From Aureibaculum luteum (GTDB taxonomy: Bacteria; Bacteroidota; Bacteroidia; Flavobacteriales; Flavobacteriaceae): a stretch of 64,000 bases of DNA. Position numbers and translations under genes: made by a program. How positions within the stretch are numbered: the first letter of the stretch is position 1; every line of letters starts with the position of its first letter. Below, one piece after another: positions 52,773 to 62,587 of this stretch. The stretch covers positions 496,001 through 560,000 of the forward strand of contig NZ_QRGD01000001.1 of assembly GCF_003449015.1 (NCBI RefSeq), read 5' to 3'. Under the pieces are notes generated by a model that was not told the DNA's origin, made no database searches, and saw only the letters and a list, made by a program, of their open reading frames with translations.

Positions 52773-53651
52773 ATGAGTACTTCTTTTGAAAAATATCAAA
52801 AAAGACGATTAAAATCCTCCTATTTTTCTGTAATACTGAGCATCGCTTTCGTATTATTTTTATTAGGATTATTTGGTCTTTTAGTGCTAAATACTAAGAA
52901 AATTTCCGATTATTTTAAAGAACAAGCTTCAATAACCATTTTTCTTAATGACGATGCTGACTCTCAAAAAGTTAAAAACCTACAAACACTGCTAGAAAGT
53001 GAAGCATACACAAAATCTATCGTATACATATCTAAAATAGAGGCTGCAAAAATAGCAACTGAAGAAAATGGAGAAGATTTTATGGAATTTTTGGGTTACA
53101 ATCCTTTAAAAAACGCAATTGATTTATACTTGAAGGCTGATTTTGTTTCATCTGAAAAAATGAGTGAGATAGAAAGTACTTTAGCAAAAAACAGTATCGT
53201 TAATGAAGTTTCATATGACAAACCTTTGATTGGTTTATTGACAAAAAACATAAAACGTATTAGTCTTTGGGTACTAATATTTAGTAGTCTTTTTGTATTG
53301 ATAGCCATGCTACTAATTAATAATTCGATACGCTTGTCTGTTTACTCGAAAAGGTTTACAATTAAAACGATGCAACTTGTTGGAGCTACGAAACGTTTTA
53401 TTCGAAAGCCCTTTATTTGGAGCAGTATAAAATTAGGAGCTTTTGGTGCATTGGTTGCCTTAATTGCTTTAGCTGTAGCAATGTATTATTTAAATGTTAA
53501 TTTTCCAGAATTTGGTTTTTTAGAAAACACCAAATTAATAGCTATTTTATTTGGAAGTATTTTTCTATTGGGTATTATAATTTCATGGATAAGTGCTTTT
53601 TTTGCAACACAGCGTTTTTTAAATTTACGAACAGATCAATTATATTACTAA
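52773..53651 (+). CDS. ftsX: cell division protein FtsX-like permease
   Basis: This 292-residue inner-membrane protein starts at the ATG at 52773 (MSTSFEKYQKRRLKSSYFS). Upstream in-frame codons overlap mce. The layout is FtsX: helix 1 at about residues 22-44, a periplasmic domain with MEFLGYNPLKNAIDLYLK, then three helices (ISLWVLIFSSLFVLIAMLLI, LGAFGALVALIALAVAMYYL, LIAILFGSIFLLGIIISWI). It works with the ATPase FtsE in controlling peptidoglycan hydrolases; ftsE is elsewhere. It begins an operon with DUF3098, uppP and truB. Confidence 0.92.
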   Translation: MSTSFEKYQKRRLKSSYFSVILSIAFVLFLLGLFGLLVLNTKKISDYFKEQASITIFLNDDADSQKVKNLQTLLESEAYTKSIVYISKIEAAKIATEENGEDFMEFLGYNPLKNAIDLYLKADFVSSEKMSEIESTLAKNSIVNEVSYDKPLIGLLTKNIKRISLWVLIFSSLFVLIAMLLINNSIRLSVYSKRFTIKTMQLVGATKRFIRKPFIWSSIKLGAFGALVALIALAVAMYYLNVNFPEFGFLENTKLIAILFGSIFLLGIIISWISAFFATQRFLNLRTDQLYY

Positions 53652-53654
53652 AAA

Positions 53655-53906
53655 ATGAATAAAAAAGAAGTCTACAAAAAAACAGAGAATGAATTCCTTT
53701 TTGGTAAAAAGAATTACATGATTATGCTCGTTGGTCTAATTGTAATTGCACTAGGCTTTATATTGATGGCTGGTGGTGGTAGTGATGACCCGACCGTTTT
53801 TAATGAAGAAATTTACAACTTTCAACGAATTAGATTAGCCCCAACGTTAGTACTTATTGGTTTAGCTATAGAAGTATACGCCATTTTGGCAAATCCTAAT
53901 AAATAG
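53655..53906 (+). CDS. DUF3098 membrane protein
   Basis: This 83-residue protein has two helices ([21 protein letters not shown] and [18 protein letters not shown]), separated by a short loop with [13 protein letters not shown]. It is known as a Bacteroidota family coded between ftsX and uppP, as here (3 bp after ftsX, 2 bp before uppP). Function unknown; the position suggests cell-envelope growth. Confidence 0.88.
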   Translation: MNKKEVYKKTENEFLFGKKNYMIMLVGLIVIALGFILMAGGGSDDPTVFNEEIYNFQRIRLAPTLVLIGLAIEVYAILANPNK

Positions 53907-53908
53907 TA

Positions 53909-54718
53909 ATGACCTATATTTACGCTATAATTCTTGCAATTATTGAAGGGTTAACTGAATACTTACCCGTTTCTTCGACTGGCCATATGATAATTGCCTC
54001 TTCATTTATGAAGATTGCCAGTGACGATTTTACAAAACTCTTTACTATCGTTATCCAATTAGGAGCTATTTTATCAGTTGTAGTTTTGTATTGGAAACGT
54101 TTTTTTCAAGGCTTAGACTTTTATTACAAATTATTTGTTGCCTTTCTACCTGCAGTTGTTTTAGGGTTATTATTGAATGATGTCATAGATCAGTTGTTAG
54201 AAAGCCCTGTTACAGTTGCCATTTCCTTAATTATTGGAGGGTTTATTTTACTAAAAGTAGACGATTGGTTTAAATCAAATGAAAAATATGATTCTGAAAA
54301 TCCTTTAGAACATACTGAAATATCATATCTCACTGCTTTAAAAATTGGATTCTTTCAATGTTTGGCTATGATACCTGGAACTTCACGTAGTGGAGCAAGT
54401 ATTGTTGGTGGTATGACTCAAAAATTAAATAGAAAAACAGCTGCCGAATTTTCATTTTTCTTAGCAGTTCCTACAATGTTTGGAGCTACAGCTAAAAAAT
54501 TATATGATTACTATAAGGCAGGTTTTGAACTGAGTAGCGATCAAATAAATTTTTTAATAGTTGGTAATATAATTGCTTTTATTGTTGCTTTAATTGCCAT
54601 AAAGTCATTTATTGATTATCTAAGTAAAAAGGGATTTAAAATATTTGGGTATTATAGAATTATACTTGGAATTTCTTTGCTAATTATCCATTTTTTTATC
54701 TACAAACTTAGTCTATAA
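53909..54718 (+). CDS. uppP: undecaprenyl-diphosphate phosphatase
   Basis: This 269-residue membrane enzyme recycles the lipid carrier for peptidoglycan and other surface polymers by removing a phosphate from undecaprenyl-PP. Its catalytic motifs are [16 protein letters not shown] near residue 13 and [14 protein letters not shown] near 155. Its stop overlaps the truB start (TAATG), indicating coupling. Confidence 0.95.
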   Translation: MTYIYAIILAIIEGLTEYLPVSSTGHMIIASSFMKIASDDFTKLFTIVIQLGAILSVVVLYWKRFFQGLDFYYKLFVAFLPAVVLGLLLNDVIDQLLESPVTVAISLIIGGFILLKVDDWFKSNEKYDSENPLEHTEISYLTALKIGFFQCLAMIPGTSRSGASIVGGMTQKLNRKTAAEFSFFLAVPTMFGATAKKLYDYYKAGFELSSDQINFLIVGNIIAFIVALIAIKSFIDYLSKKGFKIFGYYRIILGISLLIIHFFIYKLSL

Positions 54719-55413
54719 TGGCCTTGAATGTTGATGATTACAAAAACGGTCAAGTTCTACTTATAGATAAACCTTTAAAATGGACTTCATTTCAGGTGGT
54801 AAACAAATTGAGATGGGCAATCAGACAACAGTTTAATTTAAAGAAAATAAAAGTAGGTCACGCAGGAACTTTAGATCCTTTAGCAACTGGGTTGCTTATT
54901 CTTTGTACTGGAAAATTCACTAAAAAAATTGACCAATTTCAAGCTCAAATAAAAGAATATACAGGCACTTTTACTGTAGGTGCCACTACTCCATCTTACG
55001 ATTTAGAAACTGAAATTGATCAACATTTTGAATTCAGCCATCTTACTAATGAAATTATCCATAATACTACAAAACAATTTATAGGTGAAATTCAACAAAA
55101 GCCACCTATATTTTCAGCCTTAAAAAAAGATGGAAAACGGCTTTATGAACTAGCAAGAGCCGGTGAAACAACCGAAATAAAATTACGTAATATAACTATT
55201 TCTGAATTTGAAATCACTAATATTAAACTACCCGAAATTGAATTTAGAGTAATTTGTAGTAAAGGTACTTATATTCGTTCTTTGGCCTATGATTTTGGAT
55301 TAGCCTTAAATTCTGGAGCACACTTATCAAAATTAAGACGTACCAAAATTGGCGACTTTGATGTTAAAAAAGCACAAAGTATTGACGATTTTTTAAACGG
55401 TCTAGATAACTAA
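54718..55413 (+). CDS. truB: tRNA pseudouridine-55 synthase
   Basis: This 231-residue enzyme makes pseudouridine 55 in the T-loop of tRNAs. The catalytic Asp is D53 in HAGTLDPLATGLL; KPPIFSALKKDGKRLYELAR and CSKGTYIRSLAYD are also conserved. The C-terminal PUA extension of E. coli TruB is short or missing, as is common in Bacteroidota. It is the last gene of the ftsX operon. Confidence 0.95.
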   Translation: MALNVDDYKNGQVLLIDKPLKWTSFQVVNKLRWAIRQQFNLKKIKVGHAGTLDPLATGLLILCTGKFTKKIDQFQAQIKEYTGTFTVGATTPSYDLETEIDQHFEFSHLTNEIIHNTTKQFIGEIQQKPPIFSALKKDGKRLYELARAGETTEIKLRNITISEFEITNIKLPEIEFRVICSKGTYIRSLAYDFGLALNSGAHLSKLRRTKIGDFDVKKAQSIDDFLNGLDN

Positions 55414-55438
55414 AAACAAGCCAATCTTGAATTTCGTC

Positions 55439-56047
55439 TTAGGCTAATTGACCAACGCTCAACAACTGTAACAAATCACTTTCTATTGCTTTTCCTTTAT
55501 CGGTATTATACCAATTTTGAAGTTGCTCTTTAAACGCTGTATCAAGTACTCCAAATTTTTCTTTTTGATCTGCTACCATTTTAGTTGCAACTGCTGGTCT
55601 AGGACCAAAAGTACCTAATACCTCAAGCGTATCCGCATTTAACATTATCAATTTAGGAATTGCTTGTCCCCCATTGGTTAAAAACTGATTCATCAACGCT
55701 TCATTCTCATCTCTTAAAACTATTTTCAACTCAATATTTTCAGAAGCTTCAGCAACTTTATTAATTACAGGTAACACTTGAGCTGCATCTCCACACCAAC
55801 CTTCTGAAAGTACTAACCAAACAAACTTTTCATTTACATCATTTAAAGCTTCTACAGTACTTTCGGAAATAGAAATTGTTTTATCTAAACGCTTCATCCT
55901 ACTGTTATTCAATTTACTATAATGCAACAAATCTTCAGATTGATTTACCCCAGTAGCTTTCCCTTCTTTTAATAAACGAGTTACTAACTCTCTATAAGTT
56001 GAATACGAGATTGCCTTTTCTAAACTATTTTTAATACTATTTTTCAT
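55439..56047 (-). CDS. thioredoxin-fold protein with a single active-site cysteine
   Basis: This 202-residue cytoplasmic protein has no signal peptide. The thioredoxin fold is recognisable from VWLVLSEGWCGDAAQVLPVINK and the cis-Pro region AIPKLIMLNADTLEV. The active site is W-C85-G-D-A, so the resolving Cys of CxxC is missing. This suggests a monothiol or non-disulfide role. The family is widespread as 'thioredoxin family protein' in Bacteroidota. It is convergent with truB, with no operon partner. Confidence 0.82.
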   Translation of the reverse strand: MKNSIKNSLEKAISYSTYRELVTRLLKEGKATGVNQSEDLLHYSKLNNSRMKRLDKTISISESTVEALNDVNEKFVWLVLSEGWCGDAAQVLPVINKVAEASENIELKIVLRDENEALMNQFLTNGGQAIPKLIMLNADTLEVLGTFGPRPAVATKMVADQKEKFGVLDTAFKEQLQNWYNTDKGKAIESDLLQLLSVGQLA

Positions 56048-56117
56048 CTATATTTATTTAATCCTGCAAATTTAAGAAATGTTTAGTCGAAGAAATGTTA
56101 CAAATATTACACAAAAA

Positions 56118-57071
56118 TTAATTTACCTCTTTTATTAATTTTAAATTCTCCAACATCACTTCCGTCATTTTCTTTAAATCAAAATTGGGCTTCCAATTCC
56201 AATCTTTTTGAGCTTGGCTATCATCCATATTTTTCGGCCAACTATCGGCAATTTGTTGCCTAAAATCAGGTGAGTAGTTTATACTAAAATCTGGAATATG
56301 TTTTTTTATAGACTCTGAAATTTCTTTCGGTGTAAAATCAGTTGCAGAAATATTATAAGACGCAAAATCATCAGGTAAATCAGCGTCCATAAGCCTAATA
56401 GTAGCATCAATGGCATCATCCATATACATCATTGGCAATCTTGTGTCTTCAGACAAAAAACAATCATAACTACCATCAGACAAGGCCTTATGATAGATTT
56501 CTACGGCATAATCTGTTGTACCACCACCTGGAGGTGTCTTCCAGCTTATTATACCAGGGTAACGTACGCTCCTAACATCAATTCCATATTTTGCTTTATA
56601 ATAAGCACACCACCGTTCACCAGCCAACTTGCTTATTCCATAAACCGTAGAAGGCTCTGTAACCGTTACTTGGGGGGTATCTATTTTAGGTGTCGTTTTA
56701 CCAAATACCGCTATAGAACTTGGCCAAAATACTTTTTTTAGATAACCCTCTTGAGCTAATTCTAAAACATATAACAAACTGTTTATGTTTAAATCCCACG
56801 CTCTATGCGGATATTTTTCAGCAGTAACAGAAACCATCGCTGCCATTAAGTAAACTTCAGAAACATTATGTTTTTTAATAATTTGTAAAATTGCTCCCTT
56901 GTACGTAGCATCTAATATTTCAAAACTACCATTTTGCATTAGATCCTCTGAACCATTTTTAATATCTGAAGCAATAACTTTATCATTACCATAAATGCTT
57001 CTTAACTTTAGCACAAGTTCGGAACCAATTTGTCCGCAAGCACCAATAACCAGTATTGAATTATTATTCAT
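56118..57071 (-). CDS. L-threonine 3-dehydrogenase, short-chain (GalE-like) type
   Basis: This 317-residue extended SDR oxidises L-threonine to 2-amino-3-oxobutyrate with NAD+. The Rossmann motif is G10ACGQIG16, the catalytic residues are S118/S119, Y144 and K148 (VYGISK), and the SWKTPPGGGTTDYAVEI segment is characteristic of the Flavobacterium frigidimaris-type enzyme. UDP-sugar epimerase is the alternative, but these markers favour threonine. Single gene; the glycine-forming lyase is not adjacent. Confidence 0.85.
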   Translation of the reverse strand: MNNNSILVIGACGQIGSELVLKLRSIYGNDKVIASDIKNGSEDLMQNGSFEILDATYKGAILQIIKKHNVSEVYLMAAMVSVTAEKYPHRAWDLNINSLLYVLELAQEGYLKKVFWPSSIAVFGKTTPKIDTPQVTVTEPSTVYGISKLAGERWCAYYKAKYGIDVRSVRYPGIISWKTPPGGGTTDYAVEIYHKALSDGSYDCFLSEDTRLPMMYMDDAIDATIRLMDADLPDDFASYNISATDFTPKEISESIKKHIPDFSINYSPDFRQQIADSWPKNMDDSQAQKDWNWKPNFDLKKMTEVMLENLKLIKEVN

Positions 57072-57120
57072 GTATTTTATTTTAAATCTAACACAAAATT
57101 AATAAATTAAAATGCCTAAT

Positions 57121-57152
57121 TTGTCAAATGTTTACTTATTTATTTAACTTTG
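57121..57152 (+). promoter_or_regulatory. Bacteroidota-type promoter
   Basis: TTG (57121-57123), a 21-bp spacer and TAACTTTG (57145-57152) match the consensus. It stands 28 bp before the lipoprotein gene at 57181. Confidence 0.65.
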
Positions 57153-57180
57153 TCACAAGTCCAATTTGCAAATTAATTGT

Positions 57181-57774
57181 ATGAATTATTTTAAAATCAT
57201 TTACTTTTTCGTATTTATCTTGACGTTAAATTCATGTAAAAAGAATGAAAACAATGTAGTGAATAAAAACTCAATGCTTACAGATTCCATTGCAGATACT
57301 GATATAAGAACCATAAGAGCTATAGGCGAAACACTATCACCAGAAGGCAAGGAAACCGTTAAAGATTGGGAAGAGTATCAACAATTAGATGATTTTCTGG
57401 ATAATTTTTATAGCAGCTCACCAAATGAAGCATTAAATCTTTCAAAAGAACTATCTCATACAACAAAGCAACTAATAGACTCTTTAAAAATTGACAGATT
57501 TAAACAACCAGATGTTAGTATAAGACTTAACGTTATTCACAATTATGCTCTGCGATTAGCAGATATGTCAACCATCCCCAATATTAACCCCTCGGAAGTA
57601 CAAAATGAAACCCAAAATATTTTAGACGCTTTTTCCTCTCTAAATAAAAAAATAAATAACTTAGCCAAACAAGAGAAATTAGAAAAAGAATTGAAAGGTT
57701 TTACTGCTCCCATACTTATTGAAGAGGACAGTCTAAATTCGCCGAAATTATCTCCTCCACAAGAATTAAAATAG
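57181..57774 (+). CDS. lipoprotein of unknown function
   Basis: This 197-residue protein starts at the ATG at 57181, giving a lipoprotein signal MNYFKIIYFFVFILTLNSC. The mature part is charged and mostly helical (DDFLDNFYSSSPNEALNLSKEL, split; then LDAFSSLNKKINNLAKQEKLEKEL), with a Pro-rich end. I do not recognise a family. It is preceded by a good promoter and followed by the large secreted propeller gene 105 bp later. Confidence 0.7.
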   Translation: MNYFKIIYFFVFILTLNSCKKNENNVVNKNSMLTDSIADTDIRTIRAIGETLSPEGKETVKDWEEYQQLDDFLDNFYSSSPNEALNLSKELSHTTKQLIDSLKIDRFKQPDVSIRLNVIHNYALRLADMSTIPNINPSEVQNETQNILDAFSSLNKKINNLAKQEKLEKELKGFTAPILIEEDSLNSPKLSPPQELK

Positions 57775-57837
57775 AATTTCTATTTTTTACATGAATCTTG
57801 AACATTCTCACTTTTTAATAAAACGAGATAATTTTAC

Positions 57838-57845
57838 TAAATTTG
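57838..57845 (+). promoter_or_regulatory. -7 element (TAAATTTG) before the propeller gene
   Basis: A TAnnTTTG match lies 34 bp before the start at 57880, without a clear TTG box upstream. Confidence 0.35.
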
Positions 57846-57879
57846 AGAAATTACCTTAATCGAATTCTGATCTGATTCT

Positions 57880-60800
57880 ATGTATAAAAAATTACTTCTT
57901 CATATATTACTATTTCTATCTATCCAAACATCATTTTCACAAGGCCTACCTCTGGATGTAAATAATGGAAATAGTATCCAGAAAAACAAAACGTCTAATA
58001 CTACTTTTAAAAATACGGTTAATCTTTATGAGAATTATTTCTCGACTAAAAATATAGAAAAAAAAGGAAGCGGATATAAGCCTTTTAAAAGGTGGGAATA
58101 TCACTGGAATCGTTTTCAGCAGGAAGATGGAACCATTGCACCTTCTAAACTTTTATGGAATGCTTGGGAGCAAAAGCTTCAAATGTCAAAATCAACTAAA
58201 GCGACAAGTAATTGGACAGCAGTAGGGCCATTTTCTCAATCAAGTAATAGTGGTCAAGGTCGAATAAACACCATTTTTGTTGATCCAAATAATGCTAACA
58301 CTATTTATGTTGGTGCACCTGCTGGTGGTTTATGGAGGTCTACCGATGCTGGCGTAAACTGGACTCCATTAACAGATTATTTACCTCAAGTTGGGGTGTC
58401 AGGAATCGCAGTTGACCCTAACAATTCTAATATGATTTATATTTCAACAGGTGATGATGACGCTGGAGATTCTTATTCTGTTGGTGTTTTAAAATCTGTA
58501 AATGGTGGTGTTACTTGGAACCAAACTGGCTCATTGGGATCAATAAGTGGAGATGGTGGCTATAACACGAGTAATGAAATATTAATTGCCCCTACCGATT
58601 CAAATGTTATCTGGGTTGCAACGGGAAATGGTTTATTTAAATCTACCGATGCAGGTGCAACATGGAAAAATAAAATTACTGGTATTCATATTAGAGATTT
58701 TAAATTAAAACCTAGTAATTCTAATACTATTTATGCCGTATCTCGAAACACATTTTTTGTGTCATCAGATGGAGGAACTACTTTTACTTCTACAGCGACT
58801 GGTTTACCAATTCCAAACTCTACAGGAAGGTTAAGAGTGGAAGTTACAGCGGCCAATGGTGCATCTAACAATGTATATGTTTTAGCTACAGATAATAGTT
58901 ATGATTTTGTAGGTGTATATAAATCAATCAATAGTGGTAATAGTTTTATACAATTAACCCAAAATAAAATCAAACCTGACGGCGAGCCTAATGAGTTATT
59001 TGTAGATATATTTGGTGGTAGTCAGCAAGCTTGGTTCGATTTAGCTTTTACTGTTTCCCCGACTGATGAAGACATAATATTTGTTGGTGTATTGGATATA
59101 TGGAGATCAAAAAATGAAGGTAATAATTTTTCAAAAATTAATGATTGGAGTCGTCCAACACCCTCTTACACGCATGCTGATATTCATTTTTTACGATATT
59201 TTAATGGTGTATTATATGCAGGTACTGATGGCGGGGTGTATAAATCTACTAATGATGGCACAACTTTTACTGACCTCACTAAAAATTTAGCTATTAGTCA
59301 GTTTTACAAACTTTCTGTTGCCAAAAGTACGTCAACTAAAATGTCAGGTGGCTTACAAGATAATGGTGGGTTTTCCTTAATAAATAACAATTGGCATAAT
59401 TTTCATGGTGGTGATGGTATGGATTCTGCTGCTGACCCCAATGATGAAAATACATTTTATGGTTTTACGCAATATGGTAGTGTTTTAACCAAAACCACTG
59501 ATGGCGGTTTAAGTAGCACCACCATAGCCGGGGCCCCAACAACGGAAATTGGCACTAATGATAGTGGTGGAAACTGGGTTACACCTCTAGTAATTAATAA
59601 AGCAGGAGAAATATATGCTGGATATAAACAATTATATCAATTAGTTGACAACAATTGGATTCAATTATCCAATCATAATTTTGGTTCCAATCTTGATGCT
59701 ATTGAAATAGATCCAAGTAACAATAATAATATTTTAGTTTCTAGAGGCAGAATACTTTACATTAGCCATGATAAGGGTAAAACCTTTACAACACACAGCT
59801 CTTCACAAACTGGTATTTCGGGTACAAACATTAGTTCTATAGAAGTTCATAGCTCAAATAGTAATATTATATGGTTAACAACTACTGGAGTTAGTAATGT
59901 TTCAGGACCAAGTAGTGGACATAATGGAGGAGGCGTTTATAAATCGACAGATGGAGGTTTAACATTTACCGACATATCTGCTGGCTTACCTGACGAATCT
60001 AAATTTGTGGTTAGACACCATCCCTTCTCTACAAATAACTCTATCTATTTAGGAACAGCATTAGGTGTTTACCATAGAAATGACGATACCAATACTTGGG
60101 AAGTTTTTTCAACTGGTTTACCCAATGTTGCCATACCTGATATTGAAATAAACCCTTATGATGCAAAAATTACTGCAGCTACTTATGGAAGAAGTGTTTG
60201 GCAATCTAGTATACCAGCCATTACGTTACCTTCAAAAGAAATTGAATTGACAAAGATAATTTCACCCAATAATAATGTAACCTGCGGTCAGGTTACTCCC
60301 AAATTATTATTTACAAATAATGGTCAAAATACCTTGACTTCATTTACTGTAAATTATAATGTTGATGGTGGTGCAAATCAAACTTTTAATTGGACAGGAA
60401 ACATTGCTTCAAATGCAAATAGCACTATTGAAATACCCGCTATTTCAGCTAGTACCGAAGGAATACATACGTTAGAAACTACTGTGGTTTTAACTGATGA
60501 TGCTAATATTTTCAACAATTCAGCTTCAACATCATTCACAACTAACACTTCTGGAGATGGTCAAGTAATAAATAATTTTGATGATAACACCACCGATCAA
60601 TGGATTGTTTCAGCTAATAATTTATGGCAAATTGGTACGCCTACCACAACGCTTTTAAATAATAAAGTTTCTTCTGGTTATGTAACAAATCCATCTAGTA
60701 ATTACCCAGATCAAACGACAAGCTATTTAACATCACCATGTTATTATTTAGTAGGATTAGAAAATCCTATTTTAAAATTTAAAATGGCTTTTGACCTTGA

Positions 60801-61380
60801 AGAAAATTGGGATGTAATTTATGTAGAATATTCCACAAACCAAGGTGAAAACTGGGAGGTACTTGGTACAGCTAATGACCCAAATTGGTATAATAGCAAT
60901 AGAACAAATGCATCCTCTGGGATTGCTGACGATTGTCAAAATTGTCCAGGTGCTCAATGGACTGGTACAGATGCAATCTTAAAGGAATATAGTTACAAAT
61001 TATCAGCATTGAACGGAGAATCAAATGTGATTTTTAGATTTGCATTTGTTTCAGATCCCGCGGTTAATAATGAAGGCGTTATTATAGATGATTTTCAAAT
61101 TGACGCTACAGCAATATTAGGCATTAATGACTTTGATCAAGGAGAATTCTTAATTTATCCGAACCCGTCTTCATCAATTTTTAATATAAAAAGAAGAAAT
61201 ACTACTGGACAAAATATGACTATTAAGGTTTTTGATATGACTGGTAAATTAATACAAAAACACAGAAATATTACCAATGAGAATTATCAATTACAAATGA
61301 CGGGGATGGCTAAAGGGGTATATTTCATAAAAATTAGTATTGATAACAAAAACTTAGTTAAAAAATTAATTCTAAACTAA
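57880..61380 (+). CDS. type IX secreted beta-propeller (sortilin/BNR-like) protein
   Basis: This 1166-residue protein has a signal peptide (MYKKLLLHILLFLSIQTSFSQ). Many Asp-box-like turns occur across residues 110-790 (STDAGVNWTPL, SVNGGVTWNQ, STDAGATWKN, STNDGTTFTDL, STDGGLTFTDI), forming one or two propellers like VPS10/sialidase-type proteins. A CARDB/MAM-like segment follows (LTSPCYYL, VIYVEYSTNQGENWEVLG). The last 80 residues are a type A T9SS sorting domain (LIYPNPSSSIFNI, GVYFIKISI, KKLILN). It should be exported to the surface. No sialidase arginine triad is obvious, so an enzymatic role is not claimed. Confidence 0.88.
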   Translation: MYKKLLLHILLFLSIQTSFSQGLPLDVNNGNSIQKNKTSNTTFKNTVNLYENYFSTKNIEKKGSGYKPFKRWEYHWNRFQQEDGTIAPSKLLWNAWEQKLQMSKSTKATSNWTAVGPFSQSSNSGQGRINTIFVDPNNANTIYVGAPAGGLWRSTDAGVNWTPLTDYLPQVGVSGIAVDPNNSNMIYISTGDDDAGDSYSVGVLKSVNGGVTWNQTGSLGSISGDGGYNTSNEILIAPTDSNVIWVATGNGLFKSTDAGATWKNKITGIHIRDFKLKPSNSNTIYAVSRNTFFVSSDGGTTFTSTATGLPIPNSTGRLRVEVTAANGASNNVYVLATDNSYDFVGVYKSINSGNSFIQLTQNKIKPDGEPNELFVDIFGGSQQAWFDLAFTVSPTDEDIIFVGVLDIWRSKNEGNNFSKINDWSRPTPSYTHADIHFLRYFNGVLYAGTDGGVYKSTNDGTTFTDLTKNLAISQFYKLSVAKSTSTKMSGGLQDNGGFSLINNNWHNFHGGDGMDSAADPNDENTFYGFTQYGSVLTKTTDGGLSSTTIAGAPTTEIGTNDSGGNWVTPLVINKAGEIYAGYKQLYQLVDNNWIQLSNHNFGSNLDAIEIDPSNNNNILVSRGRILYISHDKGKTFTTHSSSQTGISGTNISSIEVHSSNSNIIWLTTTGVSNVSGPSSGHNGGGVYKSTDGGLTFTDISAGLPDESKFVVRHHPFSTNNSIYLGTALGVYHRNDDTNTWEVFSTGLPNVAIPDIEINPYDAKITAATYGRSVWQSSIPAITLPSKEIELTKIISPNNNVTCGQVTPKLLFTNNGQNTLTSFTVNYNVDGGANQTFNWTGNIASNANSTIEIPAISASTEGIHTLETTVVLTDDANIFNNSASTSFTTNTSGDGQVINNFDDNTTDQWIVSANNLWQIGTPTTTLLNNKVSSGYVTNPSSNYPDQTTSYLTSPCYYLVGLENPILKFKMAFDLEENWDVIYVEYSTNQGENWEVLGTANDPNWYNSNRTNASSGIADDCQNCPGAQWTGTDAILKEYSYKLSALNGESNVIFRFAFVSDPAVNNEGVIIDDFQIDATAILGINDFDQGEFLIYPNPSSSIFNIKRRNTTGQNMTIKVFDMTGKLIQKHRNITNENYQLQMTGMAKGVYFIKISIDNKNLVKKLILN

Positions 61381-61450
61381 CACTCAAAACAATTAGAGTA
61401 AAACACCCAATAAATTATGATTTCTAGTCTTTATTATAAAATACTTATAA

Positions 61451-61458
61451 TATATTTG
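61451..61458 (+). promoter_or_regulatory. -7 element (TATATTTG)
   Basis: A TAnnTTTG match lies 27 bp before the start chosen for the barrel gene at 61485; the -33 box is unclear. Confidence 0.35.
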
Positions 61459-61484
61459 CCAAGAATTTTATGTTATCAAAAATA

Positions 61485-61979
61485 ATGAAAAATATACTTA
61501 CAATAATAGTCTTATTTAGCTTTATCCATATAAATGCCCAAGCTTTTTATGGAAAAGAAGATAGTAAATTCCAAATAGGTGTTAATTTTCAACATAACGC
61601 TACTTCTATAAATATTGCTTATGACTATGGGCTAGGTGAAAATTTTTCAGTAGGTTTATCATCATCTTATGCTCTAGGAGTACCTAAAGTTATAGATGCA
61701 AAATTTGATGATCGTATTGACTTAAAAGCTAGATTTAATGCCAACATCGGTTCCGTATTAAACATCGATGAAAATTTTGATTTTTATCCAGGAATAAATT
61801 TTAATTTAAAGAATTTTGGTGCACATGCAGGAGCACGTTATTTCTTTAGTGATGGTTTTGGAGTATTCTCGGAAGTCAACTTTCCAATTGCAAAATATAA
61901 CGCTGGCACTTTAACTGACGCTGAAAAATTACATAACCAATTTACATTTAGTATAGGTACAGTATTTAATTTAAATTAA
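61485..61979 (+). CDS. small outer-membrane beta-barrel protein (DUF6646-like)
   Basis: This 164-residue protein starts at the ATG at 61485, which begins a signal peptide (MKNILTIIVLFSFIHINAQ). The mature part alternates polar and aromatic residues in about eight strands (FQIGVNFQHNATSINIAYDYG, split; FSVGLSSSYALG; GAHAGARYFFSD) and ends FSIGTVFNLN. This is an eight-stranded-barrel pattern as in OmpX/OmpA-type proteins. Function unknown. It is convergent with recX, with 3 bp between the stops. Confidence 0.75.
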   Translation: MKNILTIIVLFSFIHINAQAFYGKEDSKFQIGVNFQHNATSINIAYDYGLGENFSVGLSSSYALGVPKVIDAKFDDRIDLKARFNANIGSVLNIDENFDFYPGINFNLKNFGAHAGARYFFSDGFGVFSEVNFPIAKYNAGTLTDAEKLHNQFTFSIGTVFNLN

Positions 61980-61982
61980 ATT

Positions 61983-62456
61983 TTAAGACGTTAGCTCAAA
62001 TACTTTACTGTAAACCAAATCCGTTTCCCAACCGCGATATAGCAAGTAATCAGCCAATTTTTTTCTTTTCTTTTGAATATTTGTCTCTGTCATCTGAGTA
62101 AACTTTTTTTCTGCTAATTGATCAAAAGTAGTAAAATACTCAGATTCATTTATCTCCTTGAGAGCTTGAGTTATATTGTAATTTGTTATTTTTCTAAATT
62201 TCAATTCTCTTACTATCCGAACCTTTCCCCATTTTTTTATATTAAATTTACCTCTAGCGAATGATTTAGAAAAACGCTCTTCATTTAAAAAATCATGATG
62301 TAATAAGTGTAAAATAATTTCTTCTTTTTCTTCTTGAGATAAATACATCTCATATAACTTTCTTTCCAACTCTGAATGGCAACGCTCTTGATAAGCACAA
62401 TAATTTTCTAATCGTCTTTTAGCCTCTTCAAGTGAATAAATTTTCTTATTTGTCAT
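61983..62456 (-). CDS. recX: regulatory protein RecX
   Basis: This 157-residue, all-helical modulator of RecA is built of three-helix repeats. Signature stretches: SLEEAKRRLENYCAYQERCHSELERKL (split over helix 1), LLHHDFLNEERFSKSFARGK, and YLLYRGWETDLVYSKV at the end. It inhibits or adjusts RecA filament growth in DNA repair. recA is not in the window. Confidence 0.92.
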   Translation of the reverse strand: MTNKKIYSLEEAKRRLENYCAYQERCHSELERKLYEMYLSQEEKEEIILHLLHHDFLNEERFSKSFARGKFNIKKWGKVRIVRELKFRKITNYNITQALKEINESEYFTTFDQLAEKKFTQMTETNIQKKRKKLADYLLYRGWETDLVYSKVFELTS

Positions 62457-62587
62457 AATAGATTACGAATCAATTTATACTACGCTAAAAAATACTGCGT
62501 TTAGTTCTTGTAATAATGTGGAAATTATTTATAACTGATTTTTTTTAGAGCTTACCTCCAAAGTAAGCCAATATAATATATTTTATT

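Noticed and set aside
62550-62568. GCTTAC/GTAAGC hairpin as terminator of recX or the last gene
   Set aside because: It lies upstream of both start codons, and the T run is on the wrong side.
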